Source: Afipia sp. (GTDB lineage Bacteria > Pseudomonadota > Alphaproteobacteria > Rhizobiales > Xanthobacteraceae). Taken from it: a DNA stretch of 64,000 nucleotides. Within the stretch, counting starts at the first letter, position 1, and every line of letters begins with the position of its first letter. The notes under the pieces were generated by a model that worked only from the letters and a program-made list of their open reading frames with translations, was not told where the DNA came from and did not search any database. The translations under genes were made by a program, and so were the position numbers. The DNA lies in assembly GCA_030652315.1 (NCBI GenBank), contig JAUSAX010000013.1, positions 80,218-144,217 on the forward strand, given 5' to 3'. Positions 18,334 to 28,163 of the stretch are shown here, one piece after another.

Positions 18334-19466
18334 TGCGAATCCTTCATGCCTACAAAGTCTATCTTCCCAATGTCTACGGCGGTATCCCGTCTGTTATAGC
18401 GATGTTGGCGATGCTCCAGCGACTGGGTTTCAAGACGGACGTTCTTGTCGCTTGTCCGCGCGGCATTGGACGCAAGTATGAATTCGAGGGAGTGAATGTC
18501 GAAGCGGTCTCGTCCATCGGGACGGTCATGTCTACGCCATTGGCGCCGACTTATCCGTTCAGATTCGTCGAGCGAGCGCGGTCAACTGATATTGTTGTCC
18601 ATCACGCGCCCTTTCCGTTGACGGATATCGGGGTTCTGCTGATGCCAAGGGACACGGTCCTGATTGTGCATTGGCATGCGGAGGTGATCGGTCGGCCGTG
18701 GCTGATGCGGATTTTGGCGCCGTTCATTCGGAATTCGCTCAGGCGGGCCGACAAGATTGTCGTTTCCGATCACGTCATCATCGACAAATCCCCTTTCCTG
18801 AAAGCATTTGCGGAGAAATGCATTGTCGTTCCATACGGGTGCGATGATGTGTACTGGGAAAAATTGAGTCCGGGAGAGCAACAGGCTGTCGATAACCTGC
18901 AAAGGCAATATCCCAGGCTTGTCGTCGCGGTTGGTCGGCTCGTCAGCTATAAGGGTTACGAAGTCTTTCTTCGCGCGATGCAGGATGTCGATGCAGATGC
19001 TGTGATCATCGGCGAGGGGCAGCTTAAGGCCAACCTCATCAAACTTGCGGAAGAACTCGGTGTCCTCGATCGGGTGAAATTCTTGGGCGTCCTCGAGTCC
19101 TACGAGGTCAAGCAATACGTTCACGCAGCCAAGGTGTTTGCGTTTCCGTCCGTTACAGAAGCCGAGGCTTTTGGCATCGTTCAGCTGGAAGCCATGTCTG
19201 CAGGCAAGCCAATCGTGAACACGGCTCTCACAACGGCGGTCCCAAATGTAGCGCGGGACGGCATTGAGGGGCTTACCGTTCCACCCGGCCAGCCGGTTGC
19301 GCTTGCGGAGGCGCTCCGCCGTCTCCTGGATCAGCCTGGCTACGCGGCTAGTTTGGGCAAGGCCGGGAAAGAGCGCGTCCGCGCTGAATTCAGCCAGACT
19401 CTGTTCCTAAGCCGCATGCAAGAAGTCTATAAGGAAGCCCTTCAACGTCGTTGCGCGACTCGGTGA
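18333..19466 (+). CDS. GT4 family glycosyltransferase
   Basis: The 377-residue protein is a clear GT-B, family 4 enzyme. It starts 'MRILHAYKVYLPNVYGGIPSVI', binds donor with 'VAVGRLVSYKGYEVFLRAM' and shows the EX7E motif in 'FPSVTEAEAFGIVQLEAMSAGKP'. These retaining enzymes often transfer mannose or rhamnose from GDP-sugars, which fits the two gmd-type genes directly upstream. Translation is coupled to the preceding gene by a one-base overlap, and wzm follows after 41 bases. Confidence 0.88.
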   Translation: MRILHAYKVYLPNVYGGIPSVIAMLAMLQRLGFKTDVLVACPRGIGRKYEFEGVNVEAVSSIGTVMSTPLAPTYPFRFVERARSTDIVVHHAPFPLTDIGVLLMPRDTVLIVHWHAEVIGRPWLMRILAPFIRNSLRRADKIVVSDHVIIDKSPFLKAFAEKCIVVPYGCDDVYWEKLSPGEQQAVDNLQRQYPRLVVAVGRLVSYKGYEVFLRAMQDVDADAVIIGEGQLKANLIKLAEELGVLDRVKFLGVLESYEVKQYVHAAKVFAFPSVTEAEAFGIVQLEAMSAGKPIVNTALTTAVPNVARDGIEGLTVPPGQPVALAEALRRLLDQPGYAASLGKAGKERVRAEFSQTLFLSRMQEVYKEALQRRCATR

Positions 19467-19507
19467 GCAATGGCGGAGTGCACGAGGCGCGGGGCGGGTA
19501 GGCGTTG

Positions 19508-20323
19508 ATGTTGATGGCCAGGCAAGGGCAGGCGCGCAGTCAGGCGGGAATGGCGTTGCAGGATGCCATTGACGGCCTTTCTTTGTGGACGCTTTGGGGA
19601 AAGCTCGGCTGGAACGATATCCTGCAGCGCTACCGGCGCTCGCTGCTTGGTCCGCTTTGGTTGACGGCAAGCATGGCCATCATGGTTGTGTCGCTCGGTA
19701 TTGTTTATTCAAAGATATTCAAGGCCGAACTGCGCGACTTTATGCCGTTTCTGTGCGCGGGATTGCTGATCTGGGGTTATATCAGTTCGATTTTGTCTGA
19801 AGCCGGCGCGCTATTCACGGGAGTGGAATCCTACATCAAGCAAATTCGACTGCCGTTCTCGGTCTACGTGCTGCGGTTCATGTGGAGTAGAGTCATTATC
19901 TTCGCCCACAATTTTGTAATCTATTTCGGCATCCTCATCTACTTCCAGATATGGCCCGGCAGCATCGCGCTCTACGCGATTCCAGGATTTATGCTGGTGA
20001 CTATCAATGGCGCACTGGCGAGCATGTACCTCGGCATGATGTCTGCACGCTTCCGCGATATTCCGCAGGTCATCGCAAGCTTCATTCAGATTCTGTTCTT
20101 CATTACGCCGATCATGTGGAAACCTGAATTGCTGGGCGATCATGCAGGCCTGATGACATTCAATCCGTTTTTTCATCTTGTCGAAATTGTCCGCGCTCCT
20201 TTGTTGGGACAATTGCCGTCCGCGGAGAACTATTATGCCGTTGCTTTGATTACCGTGTTGAATGCGGCATTCGCGATTGCGTTCTTCGTCCGTTTTCGCG
20301 CTCGCATCTCGTATTGGGTGTAG
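19508..20323 (+). CDS. wzm: polysaccharide ABC transporter permease
   Basis: About 271 residues with six hydrophobic helices in the ABC-2 (Wzm/KpsM) pattern. 'LGWNDILQRYRRSLLGPLWL' is the amphipathic gate-helix region, 'GLIWGY'-type segments follow, and 'FFITPIMWKPELL' plus 'NPFFHLVEIVRAPLLG' are typical of the C-terminal half. It forms the inner-membrane channel for undecaprenyl-linked O-antigen. I take the ATG at 19508; the track's TTG is one codon earlier. wzt starts five bases after its stop. Confidence 0.92.
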   Translation: MLMARQGQARSQAGMALQDAIDGLSLWTLWGKLGWNDILQRYRRSLLGPLWLTASMAIMVVSLGIVYSKIFKAELRDFMPFLCAGLLIWGYISSILSEAGALFTGVESYIKQIRLPFSVYVLRFMWSRVIIFAHNFVIYFGILIYFQIWPGSIALYAIPGFMLVTINGALASMYLGMMSARFRDIPQVIASFIQILFFITPIMWKPELLGDHAGLMTFNPFFHLVEIVRAPLLGQLPSAENYYAVALITVLNAAFAIAFFVRFRARISYWV

Positions 20324-20327
20324 GCCG

Positions 20328-21104
20328 ATGTCGCAGTCACAAGGGACCGGCGCAGAACAGGCGATCCTTCGCCTAGACAATGTGAATGTATCTTTCCCTG
20401 TTTATCATGGTGGATCGCGCTCCCTGAAGAAGACGATCCTGTCGCGGAGCTCGGCCGGCCGTATCGCCCGCGATGCCAACGATCGCATCACCATCGATGC
20501 ATTGCGCGATGTTTCCTTTTCGCTCGATCGAGGGGATCGGCTCGCGCTGATCGGTGCGAATGGCGCGGGAAAGACAACACTGTTGCGGGTCATGGCGGGA
20601 ATCTACGAGCCGTTCGCCGGTACCGTACACATTCGCGGCCGGATCTCGCCGATGTTCGATAACGGTCTTGGCATCGACAGCGATCTGAGTGGTTACGATA
20701 ACATTCGCATGCGCGGATTGTTGCTCGGCCTTTCTTCAAGGCAGATCGAGCGCCTGTTGCCGCTTATCGTCGATTTCACCGAGTTGGGTGACTATCTTGA
20801 TATGCCCGTGCGGACGTATTCATCGGGAATGGTGTTGCGGCTGACGTTTGCGGTTGCGACCTGTTACGAGCCGGAAATCCTGCTGATGGATGAGTGGATC
20901 TTGGCGGGTGATGCTCATTTCATGGCCAAGGCGAGAGAGCGCATTGACTCCTTCGTTCAGAAGGCGAGCGTTTTGGTGCTGGCGTCCCACAATCTCGAAT
21001 TGTGTCGCCGTTGGTGCAACAAGGGCCTTTGGATGGACCGGGGAAGCGTCAAGGCTTTCGGCGCGGTCGATGACATTATCGCCGCGTACCAGTCTATCGC
21101 GTAG
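20328..21104 (+). CDS. wzt: polysaccharide ABC transporter ATP-binding protein
   Basis: About 258 residues. Walker A is 'LIGANGAGKTTLLRVMAG', the signature is 'TYSSGMVLRLTFAVAT', and Walker B 'EILLMDEWILAGD'. It powers export of the glycan through Wzm. The long N-terminal stretch before the core and 'YEPFAGTVHIRGRISPMFD' are as in O-antigen Wzt. It stops after the nucleotide-binding domain, so the C-terminal carbohydrate-binding domain of end-capped systems (E. coli O9a type) is missing. The ATG at 20328 is preferred over the track start inside wzm. Confidence 0.92.
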   Translation: MSQSQGTGAEQAILRLDNVNVSFPVYHGGSRSLKKTILSRSSAGRIARDANDRITIDALRDVSFSLDRGDRLALIGANGAGKTTLLRVMAGIYEPFAGTVHIRGRISPMFDNGLGIDSDLSGYDNIRMRGLLLGLSSRQIERLLPLIVDFTELGDYLDMPVRTYSSGMVLRLTFAVATCYEPEILLMDEWILAGDAHFMAKARERIDSFVQKASVLVLASHNLELCRRWCNKGLWMDRGSVKAFGAVDDIIAAYQSIA

Positions 21105-21130
21105 CGAGGACTCTCCTGAAGGTGGGCCTG

Positions 21131-22147
21131 TTATCTTCCGCGCTGGATAACCAGTCCGATGGACGTTGCAACGAAGTTCGAGAGAAGCAGCCGGATATGC
21201 GTATCGGCAAGGTACGGCGGGATATCAACAAACAGGTCGATTGGCTCACTCAGGACATCGTAGCAAACTTCGGCGACGAAATGGCCGTCTGCACGCAGTT
21301 CATCGACGAGTTGCTCGATATCTCGCCGCCTGAAGAGAACGAGTGTTGGATTGTTGTCGATGGTCGCATCATTCGACGAGACGTTGTATTCGGTGGTGTG
21401 AACGGCAACACCGCCGACCTTCAGGGTCTTCACTGATGCCTTGATAAAATCGAGGCCTGCCTTGATTGAACCAAGATGCTCGAGGCTGCACGAGGACCAG
21501 CAAAAATCAAAATCTCGATACTGATCCGGAATTGCGTTCATGTCGCAAACTTCAAATGCAACCCTTCGGCTGAACAGATCGGCTGGACAGAGGTCTCTGG
21601 AATTCAATTGTGAAAGCTGTGACGCATGCTGATTGGTAGAAATCCATCCGGCTGCGGTCGCGGCATCAGCCGCCATGTCCGTCGCGATAATCGAAGCGCC
21701 CCGCGCCGCGAAGGCAGCGGGCAGCGGTTCTTGGCCAACGCCGAAGACTATTCCACGCGCACCTTCGGTAAGAAAGCCTGCTGCTTCTATGTGCCGTCCG
21801 ATAAATACATGTTCCCAGATCTTCCGGTGTACACGCGGCTTTTCCTGGAGGATGTCCAGCCATCGATGAAAATCGGGGGCGCGAAAATCCTGGGCCGTGC
21901 ATACCGACGATCGAAAGTAGAGGCGCTCGCCAATGGCGGGCACTGTTGTAAAATCCTGAGCCTTGCGTCCATCCATCGGATGGGAAATCAGGTCGTAGAT
22001 ATGCGATAAATGGTCCAGTTCACCTCGGGATGCGAGCCCAATTCGCCGGGCCATTTGAGCACCGCGCGACAATAGCTGAGGCCGGCCATTCGGGCCAATT
22101 CCGACGCCAAACCTCCGCGCAATCGCTCGCAGGTACCTACGCAACAT
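21131..22147 (-). CDS. class I SAM-dependent methyltransferase
   Basis: The 338-residue protein has a Rossmann methyltransferase core in its middle: motif I 'GIVFGVGQEPLPAAFAARG', the acidic strand end 'ASIIATDMA', and motif IV 'DFDFCWSSCSLEHLGSIKAGL', which is the form seen in methyltransferases of polysaccharide clusters. The 110 residues before it are a leader of unknown role. It is convergent with wzt, 26 bases apart. It may O-methylate a sugar of the O-antigen; the exporter without a binding domain makes chain capping less certain. Confidence 0.75.
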   Translation of the reverse strand: MLRRYLRAIARRFGVGIGPNGRPQLLSRGAQMARRIGLASRGELDHLSHIYDLISHPMDGRKAQDFTTVPAIGERLYFRSSVCTAQDFRAPDFHRWLDILQEKPRVHRKIWEHVFIGRHIEAAGFLTEGARGIVFGVGQEPLPAAFAARGASIIATDMAADAATAAGWISTNQHASQLSQLNSRDLCPADLFSRRVAFEVCDMNAIPDQYRDFDFCWSSCSLEHLGSIKAGLDFIKASVKTLKVGGVAVHTTEYNVSSNDATIDNNPTLVLFRRRDIEQLVDELRADGHFVAEVCYDVLSEPIDLFVDIPPYLADTHIRLLLSNFVATSIGLVIQRGR

Positions 22148-22273
22148 GGTTAGCGATCATATCAATGAGCCGTCGGCGAGAGGTGTCGAAGCCGGGAAGG
22201 TTGTGGTTGGACGGCGTGGATTATTGCATGTTATCATCTGACAGTAAAAGTCCTGTATTCCTTGAGTTATTCA

Positions 22274-23686
22274 ATGACGCTTTGGTTTGACGTAACGGAT
22301 ATCCGTGATTGGGAGCATCCGTACCTGACGGGCATTCAGCGGACCGTCGTAAATGTTCTGTTGGAACTGCTGGAATCGCGGAACGACATTCGCCTTTTTG
22401 CCTTCGTTCGCTCTGAACGAGCGCTTCGACAGGTGGATATGGATACGCTTCCGCCTGCCGTTCTGAAGTATATTCGATCTTCGCGTACGGGTGAGGTGAG
22501 CGCTCATAACACAGCAGCTATCGCGGCAGGAATTGATTCACGTTCTCGCTATTTTCCGAAAGTTAGCCTCCGGCGGCGAATAAAGAAATGGATCGGGAGT
22601 GAGGCGACCCAGGCCCTGAGAGATTTACGGAGCGGCGGCAAGGCAGTTGCTCGCATTTTTTGGCGGAAGATCAATTTCGCAACTCCGGCCTCGATCTCTC
22701 GTACGGCTGTTGCTCCGCTGCAAATTTCTCCCGGCTCCATTTTATTCCGGCCGGGCGACATCTGTGTTTCTCTATCAGCGACGTGGGGATTGCCGCATTA
22801 CGGCGAAGTGATTGCGGCGAACAAGGTTCAAGGCGGTGCAAAGTGCATCAATCTTATCTACGATCTTATCCCGGCGCTTTTCCCGCAATGGATGCTGCCG
22901 GGCTATTCGGATGTCGTTAGCCTCTGGGCACTGCAGCAGATGGAAAATGCCGATTTGATTCTTACAATCTCAAATTTCCAGAAAGGCGAAATTTCGAAAT
23001 ATATGGAGACTGAAAGGATATCGCCTCGGCCCATTGAAGTCGTCCGCCTGGGCGACAATCCGAACTTCATGGCGAGTATCCCGCCCAGTAAGCCACTGCC
23101 GTTGCCGCGTTATGTTCCCGATCGCAAGTTCGTTATCTGTGTCTCATCGCTTGATGTGCGAAAGAACCAGAGCTTGCTTTATCAGGTTTGGCGCCGTCTA
23201 GCTGAAGAGCTTGGACCGGATTGCCCCCAATTGCTTCTGATTGGCATACAGCAGTTGTACGTCTCCGATCTGCTGCACCAGATGCGTACAGATCCATTGG
23301 TGAGCAGGCTCATCATTCACATGGATGACGTGGTGGACGAAGAACTCGCATGGTATTATCGGAACTGCGAATTCACGGTCTATCCGTCGGTTTACGAAGG
23401 ATGGGGCTTGCCGGTTTCGGAGAGCCTCTCTTTGGGAAAATACTGCATTGCTGGCAACAGGACTTCGTTGACCGAGGCTGGAGGTGATCTGGTCGACTAT
23501 TTCGATCCGCTCGATTTCATCGGCTGTCACAAACTCATTCACCGCGCGGTAGCCGATCCCGGCTACGTCAAGCAGCGCGAGCAGCAAATTCGTGCGAACT
23601 ACGTGCCATATACTTGGGCCGAGACCGCGTCGCATATTTCCAAGATTGTGGATCGGCTCGCAGGCCCGGCTCGGCAGGAAAAATAG
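22274..23686 (+). CDS. GT4 family glycosyltransferase
   Basis: About 470 residues. The N-domain opens 'MTLWFDVTDIRDWEHPYLTGIQRTV', a form seen in bifunctional-looking O-antigen transferases. The donor half has 'FVICVSSLDVRKNQSLLYQVW' and the EX7E motif in 'VYPSVYEGWGLPVSESLSLGK'. A poorly conserved insert of about 90 residues lies near residues 60-150. I chose the ATG at 22274; the track TTG is four codons earlier and neither has a strong ribosome site. Another GT4 follows after 65 bases, so both probably add successive sugars. Confidence 0.85.
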   Translation: MTLWFDVTDIRDWEHPYLTGIQRTVVNVLLELLESRNDIRLFAFVRSERALRQVDMDTLPPAVLKYIRSSRTGEVSAHNTAAIAAGIDSRSRYFPKVSLRRRIKKWIGSEATQALRDLRSGGKAVARIFWRKINFATPASISRTAVAPLQISPGSILFRPGDICVSLSATWGLPHYGEVIAANKVQGGAKCINLIYDLIPALFPQWMLPGYSDVVSLWALQQMENADLILTISNFQKGEISKYMETERISPRPIEVVRLGDNPNFMASIPPSKPLPLPRYVPDRKFVICVSSLDVRKNQSLLYQVWRRLAEELGPDCPQLLLIGIQQLYVSDLLHQMRTDPLVSRLIIHMDDVVDEELAWYYRNCEFTVYPSVYEGWGLPVSESLSLGKYCIAGNRTSLTEAGGDLVDYFDPLDFIGCHKLIHRAVADPGYVKQREQQIRANYVPYTWAETASHISKIVDRLAGPARQEK

Positions 23687-23751
23687 TGAGCCGTGTTGTG
23701 CAGGGCTGATGCAATCCCACCATCAAGACATCACGAGAGTTTGGCACACAG

Positions 23752-24960
23752 ATGCTCATAGGCTTTGAATCCAGCATCTTGAACCGCTCGATGACGGGCG
23801 TCGCAAACTACACATTCAACATTGTTCGTTGCGTCATGGAAATCGCGCCGGATATCGGGTTTACCGGGTTTCGTGGGTTTGATTGGCGAAAATTTGATCT
23901 TGCCGCGGTGCAGGAGATTGCGCGCTCGCAACATAAACTCCATGACGTAGAGCAGCCGCACGCAGCTTCGTTTGCACGTATCAAGAATCTCATGCTCGAT
24001 AGCGCAACTGGATGGCCGGGCTCACGCGTGGCGGGCGCGATTTATCGCGAGATGCGGAGAGGGCGATTCGCAGCGTCGGTGCGGAAGCAGCCTCTCGATC
24101 TTTTTCATGCGTTCAACTTCCGGCCGCTGGCCGATCCGGGAGTGCCGACGCTGCCGGTGATTTATGATCTCTCGACATTCCGGCATCCGGAATTTCATCC
24201 ACCGGACCGGGTCAGGTGGCTTGAATCGCTGCGCGATCTGGTCGAGCGCGCCCCTTTGGTACAGACTATTTCTGATTTCAGCCGGCGTGAGATCGCGGAT
24301 ATTTTCGGCTACCCTCTGGCGAAGATATTTGTAGCGCCCCCGGCTGCTGCCCCCGTGTTCGTGCCGCTGGGCCGCGACCTGACGCAATCGGCCCTCGATA
24401 CGCTGGATCTGAAGTACGGTGAGTTCTTTCTCGTTGTCGGAACGCATGAGCCGCGAAAAAATATCCGGACCGCTGTACTCGCCTATGAGCGGTTGCCGCA
24501 AGCGGCGCGCGCGCGGTACCCGTTGGTCCTTGCAGGCGGAAAAGGGTGGGGCGATCTCGATCTGCCCGCGCAGACCGAAGGCCTCGTCAGGGGTGGATCG
24601 GTCAGATTTGTCCATGGCGTTGCCGATCCGCAATTACGCAGCCTTTACGAGGGGACCCGTCTGCTGCTTGCGCCTTCGCTCTATGAAGGTTTTGGGATGC
24701 CCGTCGTGGAGGCGTTGGCGTGCGGTACGCCAGTGGCACACAGCGCCGACACATCAATGGACGAGATTTCAGGAAACATAGGCAAACGCGTTGCCGCTCT
24801 GGACGTGGAAGGCTGGACCTGCGCTCTCAAGGATGCGCTCGAGAGTGACGATCATGCCGATCCCGTGCGCCGGGAGGCACGGATCGCGCGCGCGCGTCAG
24901 TTCGACTGGCGGCACAGTGCTCAACTGGTGATCGACGCCTACCGGCGCATCTTGAACTGA
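23752..24960 (+). CDS. GT4 family glycosyltransferase
   Basis: The 402-residue protein resembles mannosyltransferases of the GT4 family. 'MLIGFESSILNRSMTGVANYTFNIV' is the N-domain with the 'TGVANY' loop, 'FFLVVGTHEPRKNIRTAVLAY' begins the donor domain, and 'LLAPSLYEGFGMPVVEALACG' contains the EX7E motif. GDP-mannose or GDP-rhamnose would be a natural donor here, given gmd. It is convergent with a GT39-like gene 22 bases on. Confidence 0.88.
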   Translation: MLIGFESSILNRSMTGVANYTFNIVRCVMEIAPDIGFTGFRGFDWRKFDLAAVQEIARSQHKLHDVEQPHAASFARIKNLMLDSATGWPGSRVAGAIYREMRRGRFAASVRKQPLDLFHAFNFRPLADPGVPTLPVIYDLSTFRHPEFHPPDRVRWLESLRDLVERAPLVQTISDFSRREIADIFGYPLAKIFVAPPAAAPVFVPLGRDLTQSALDTLDLKYGEFFLVVGTHEPRKNIRTAVLAYERLPQAARARYPLVLAGGKGWGDLDLPAQTEGLVRGGSVRFVHGVADPQLRSLYEGTRLLLAPSLYEGFGMPVVEALACGTPVAHSADTSMDEISGNIGKRVAALDVEGWTCALKDALESDDHADPVRREARIARARQFDWRHSAQLVIDAYRRILN

Positions 24961-24982
24961 TATCGTGTGCCGCCGGCAGGCA

Positions 24983-26473
24983 TCAGCGCTGGCAATCCTG
25001 CGGTGCGATGAAGTGGTACGGAAACGTGCGCTGCTTTCCAGTCCATGTTCGTCTGAGCGGAATGGTGACGCTACTCTCAGCTGAATAGGTTTTACCCGGC
25101 AGGAATTTGAGCATTCGTTCCTTGAACTCGGGATCGGTGTCCATCACAACGGCCCCCTTGGCGCGCAGCTTGCTGTCGTCGTACCAGGCTGCTCCGGCGA
25201 TTTCCCGATAAGCCAGTGTGGTTACATCGCGTCCAGCCTCGATACCGACGCCGTAAACACCTTGCCTGCCGCCTATGAAGTACGCCGGGCCGCAAGCATA
25301 CTTGCTGTGCCAGTCCTTGAGAATAAGACGCGCGGCTTCCGCGGTAGGTTCCTGCATTGCGCTGTGGCTCGCAAATCCGGTGAAGATAATTACGACGCCG
25401 ATACCGGCGATGAGATAGAGCCCGCCGATGAATGGAACCACACGGGTGTCGAACCAGCGTTTGCAATGCTCGCTCCATTCGATCAGCGGAGCGACCGCGA
25501 GGAACGTCAGCATGATGTAGGGCGCGGCAAAACGCGCCAGAAAATTAAGCCCGGCGAGCAGCACGAGAATGATGAGCGCGATGTGGGCAGATACGGTTGT
25601 GAGAAGCAGAAACTGTGCTGCGGGCGTACGATCCCTCTGCGGAGAGCCAATCGTCAGGTAGCCTTTCCAGACGCCGATTGCGACAATTGCATATCCCGGG
25701 ATTGCAAAAGTCAGGTAACCTACCGCAAGCTCCGCGACGCCGTTGATCCTTTGGAAAAACGGATTCTGAAAGTTGAAATGATCGAGGCCATATTCAAACG
25801 CTGCACGGTGTCTGAGAACGGCGACGGCGTGAGGCAGGATCAGCGCTGCGCCCGTAGCGATGGCCGCGTAAAAGCCGGGGCGCCTCAGGACAGTCCGGAA
25901 GGCAGGCAAAAAGAGAATGCTGCTCGCCATTCCAAAGAAGAGCACTACCGCATTGTATTTGGTGAGCGCAGCGACGGCTGACCAGAAGCCGAACGCGATC
26001 CAGTATCGCAGACGATCGGACCGGACAGCCTGAAGAAAATAGAAAATGACGGCGGGCCATGACGTGAGTTGAAGAATGTCGGCATTGAGCGCGAAGGAGA
26101 GGGGCGCGAAAACCGTATAGGATGACGTGCCATAGAGGACCGTGAACAGCAGTGCGTTGTCGCCCGTCGTGGCGAGCAGCAACGTGCGATAGCAATAGAT
26201 CAATCCAACCGCGATCAGGATCTGTCCGGCGAGGATCATGACCACGGCGGAGGTGCCGAACAGCCGGTCGATAATTCCGCCGATCCAGACCATCATGGGT
26301 GGGTGGAATGGCGTCACGATCGGAAACTCGCGGCCCCAAGCGATCAGTTCCCGCGTGTCGTACATCGCCGTCGGAAATACGAGGACGGCCAGCAGCACCG
26401 GCAGCAGCAGCGCCATCCCAAGAACGCCGAGCGCGCGGTGGCGTCCCGGGCCGGAAGTTTCCTGGATTGGCAT
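24983..26473 (-). CDS. GT39 (ArnT/PMT-like) membrane glycosyltransferase
   Basis: The 496-residue protein has about 11-12 hydrophobic helices. The first periplasmic loop, 'TAMYDTRELIAWGREFP' followed by 'HPPMMVWIGG', matches the acidic catalytic loop and 'hPPl' pattern of GT-C PMT/ArnT enzymes. The C-terminal soluble part ends in a small periplasmic domain. Such enzymes use polyprenyl-phosphate sugars on the outer face of the inner membrane, for instance to decorate lipid A or O-antigen. It is divergent from a second GT39-like gene with 183 bases between. Confidence 0.75.
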   Translation of the reverse strand: MPIQETSGPGRHRALGVLGMALLLPVLLAVLVFPTAMYDTRELIAWGREFPIVTPFHPPMMVWIGGIIDRLFGTSAVVMILAGQILIAVGLIYCYRTLLLATTGDNALLFTVLYGTSSYTVFAPLSFALNADILQLTSWPAVIFYFLQAVRSDRLRYWIAFGFWSAVAALTKYNAVVLFFGMASSILFLPAFRTVLRRPGFYAAIATGAALILPHAVAVLRHRAAFEYGLDHFNFQNPFFQRINGVAELAVGYLTFAIPGYAIVAIGVWKGYLTIGSPQRDRTPAAQFLLLTTVSAHIALIILVLLAGLNFLARFAAPYIMLTFLAVAPLIEWSEHCKRWFDTRVVPFIGGLYLIAGIGVVIIFTGFASHSAMQEPTAEAARLILKDWHSKYACGPAYFIGGRQGVYGVGIEAGRDVTTLAYREIAGAAWYDDSKLRAKGAVVMDTDPEFKERMLKFLPGKTYSAESSVTIPLRRTWTGKQRTFPYHFIAPQDCQR

Positions 26474-26656
26474 GATAACGATGAGCCTCGATGTCCGGGG
26501 AGATTCGCTCTGCGGTACGTGTACAGTTATAGCAAGCCGAACTACCGGGTTGGAAATCGCGGGGACAGATGCTGCGGTATCTTGGCAGGATTGACCCTGC
26601 CGGGAATAGTCGGATAGGGCTAGACCTTACGTCGCAACTGGTGAGATACCGCCGCC

Positions 26657-28162
26657 ATGGCCTCGTTTTTTGATACGTGGCTCGATGGTGTGGAGGACGG
26701 CTGGGGCATCCCGGTTCTGCTCGCGGTCTTTGTGACGTTATGGACCGCGTTTCTCGCAATTGCCTACCTGAACGCAGATCTGCATCCCGATGTCATCGAG
26801 GCATGGACAATCGGGCGGACGCTGGACTGGGGTGGTGCCAAGCATCCGCCGCTGATGGGCTGGGTGACGCACGCCTGGACACTGGTTTTCCCGGTCCGGG
26901 ATTGGTCCTTTCATCTTCTGGCCATAGTGAATTCCGCTTTTGCGCTCTGGATCATCGATCTCACGACGCGCCGGTTTGCGAAAGGCGACAAGCGCGCGAT
27001 TGTCCTGCTGTTGCTGATGCTGCTGCCGGTCTATCAATTCCAGGCGCAGCGCTTTAACGCGAACTCGGTGCTGTTCGCGGTCTGGCCGCTTGCGATCTAT
27101 TGTTTCCTGAGGTCGTTCGAAACACGGAATGCCGGGTGGGCAGCAGCTGCGGGACTGGCCGCTGCTCTGGCGATCCTTGGGAAGTATTATTCCGCGTTTC
27201 TGGTCGTCGGGTTTGTCTTCGCGGCGGTCGTTCATCCTGCGCGCCGGACCTATTTCACCTCGGCCGCCCCATGGATTTCCGCGGGGGCCGGACTGCTGCT
27301 GCTGGCTCCCCATGTCCATTGGATGCTGACATCCGGGACCAGCCCTCTCGGCTACGCGCTGGCCACCCACGGAGGCCTGACCACGGGCCGCGCCTTTCTA
27401 TCCGGCTTGACCTTCCTGCTCGGGTTGGCGGCTACCCTGGCCCTGCCGGGGCTCGTATGGGCCGTCATGATCCGCACACGGGCAGGGGACTATCTAAGGG
27501 ACTTCAGGCCGCTGGACCCCGGCCTGCTTCTGCTGCTGTTGATCGCCATAGGGGCAATCATTGCTCCGCCCGTCGTCAGTCTCATGCTCAGAAATTCGCT
27601 GACCGCTGTTTGGGCATCGCCCGGGCTATTTGCATTCGTGCTGGTCGCCGTCTGTGCTGCCCGGTTTCCTGTTGACAGGACCGAGACGCGACGGCTGGCG
27701 GCAGGCATTCTTGCCGTCACCGTGGTGGCGGTCTTGCTTGCTCCCGCGCATGCGTACTACCGGAACGGCCATCCTTTCCGCGAGGGGCGAAACTACTACA
27801 GCCTCGCGGCTGAAGAGATCATGCAGCGCTGGCGGCAGGTCTCGCCTAGTCCCCTGAAGACTGTGAGCGGCGACAAATTGGCGATGGCTCTGGGTTTTTA
27901 TGCACCGGAGCACCCGGCCTTCGTGGTGCCCTTTAACCAGCAATACGTCTGGCAGATGCCCTCCGAGGCGGCATTGCGTGAGGGGTGGGCGACCATGTGC
28001 CTGCCTGACGAGGAAACATGCCTCCTCTGGTTGAAGCAGATCGCGGCAGCGGCGCCGGGCGCCGTCACCTTCGATTTTGTTGTCGAACCGAAGCTCTGGG
28101 GTTCGGCGGGCGTTCCGGCGCGGATTACCGCGCTCCTCGTTCCGCCACGCACGGCGCGCTGA
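26657..28162 (+). CDS. GT39 (ArnT/PMT-like) membrane glycosyltransferase
   Basis: The 501-residue polytopic protein shows the loop 'NADLHPDVIEAWTIGRTLDWG' followed by 'KHPPLMGWV', the same GT-C arrangement as the gene at 24983-26473. Eleven or more helices follow, then a soluble C-terminal domain of about 120 residues ('YAPEHPAFVVPFNQQYVWQ'). It should transfer a sugar from a polyprenyl-phosphate carrier in the periplasm. A third GT39-like gene begins two bases after its stop, so they form an operon. Confidence 0.75.
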   Translation: MASFFDTWLDGVEDGWGIPVLLAVFVTLWTAFLAIAYLNADLHPDVIEAWTIGRTLDWGGAKHPPLMGWVTHAWTLVFPVRDWSFHLLAIVNSAFALWIIDLTTRRFAKGDKRAIVLLLLMLLPVYQFQAQRFNANSVLFAVWPLAIYCFLRSFETRNAGWAAAAGLAAALAILGKYYSAFLVVGFVFAAVVHPARRTYFTSAAPWISAGAGLLLLAPHVHWMLTSGTSPLGYALATHGGLTTGRAFLSGLTFLLGLAATLALPGLVWAVMIRTRAGDYLRDFRPLDPGLLLLLLIAIGAIIAPPVVSLMLRNSLTAVWASPGLFAFVLVAVCAARFPVDRTETRRLAAGILAVTVVAVLLAPAHAYYRNGHPFREGRNYYSLAAEEIMQRWRQVSPSPLKTVSGDKLAMALGFYAPEHPAFVVPFNQQYVWQMPSEAALREGWATMCLPDEETCLLWLKQIAAAAPGAVTFDFVVEPKLWGSAGVPARITALLVPPRTAR

Positions 28163-28163
28163 C

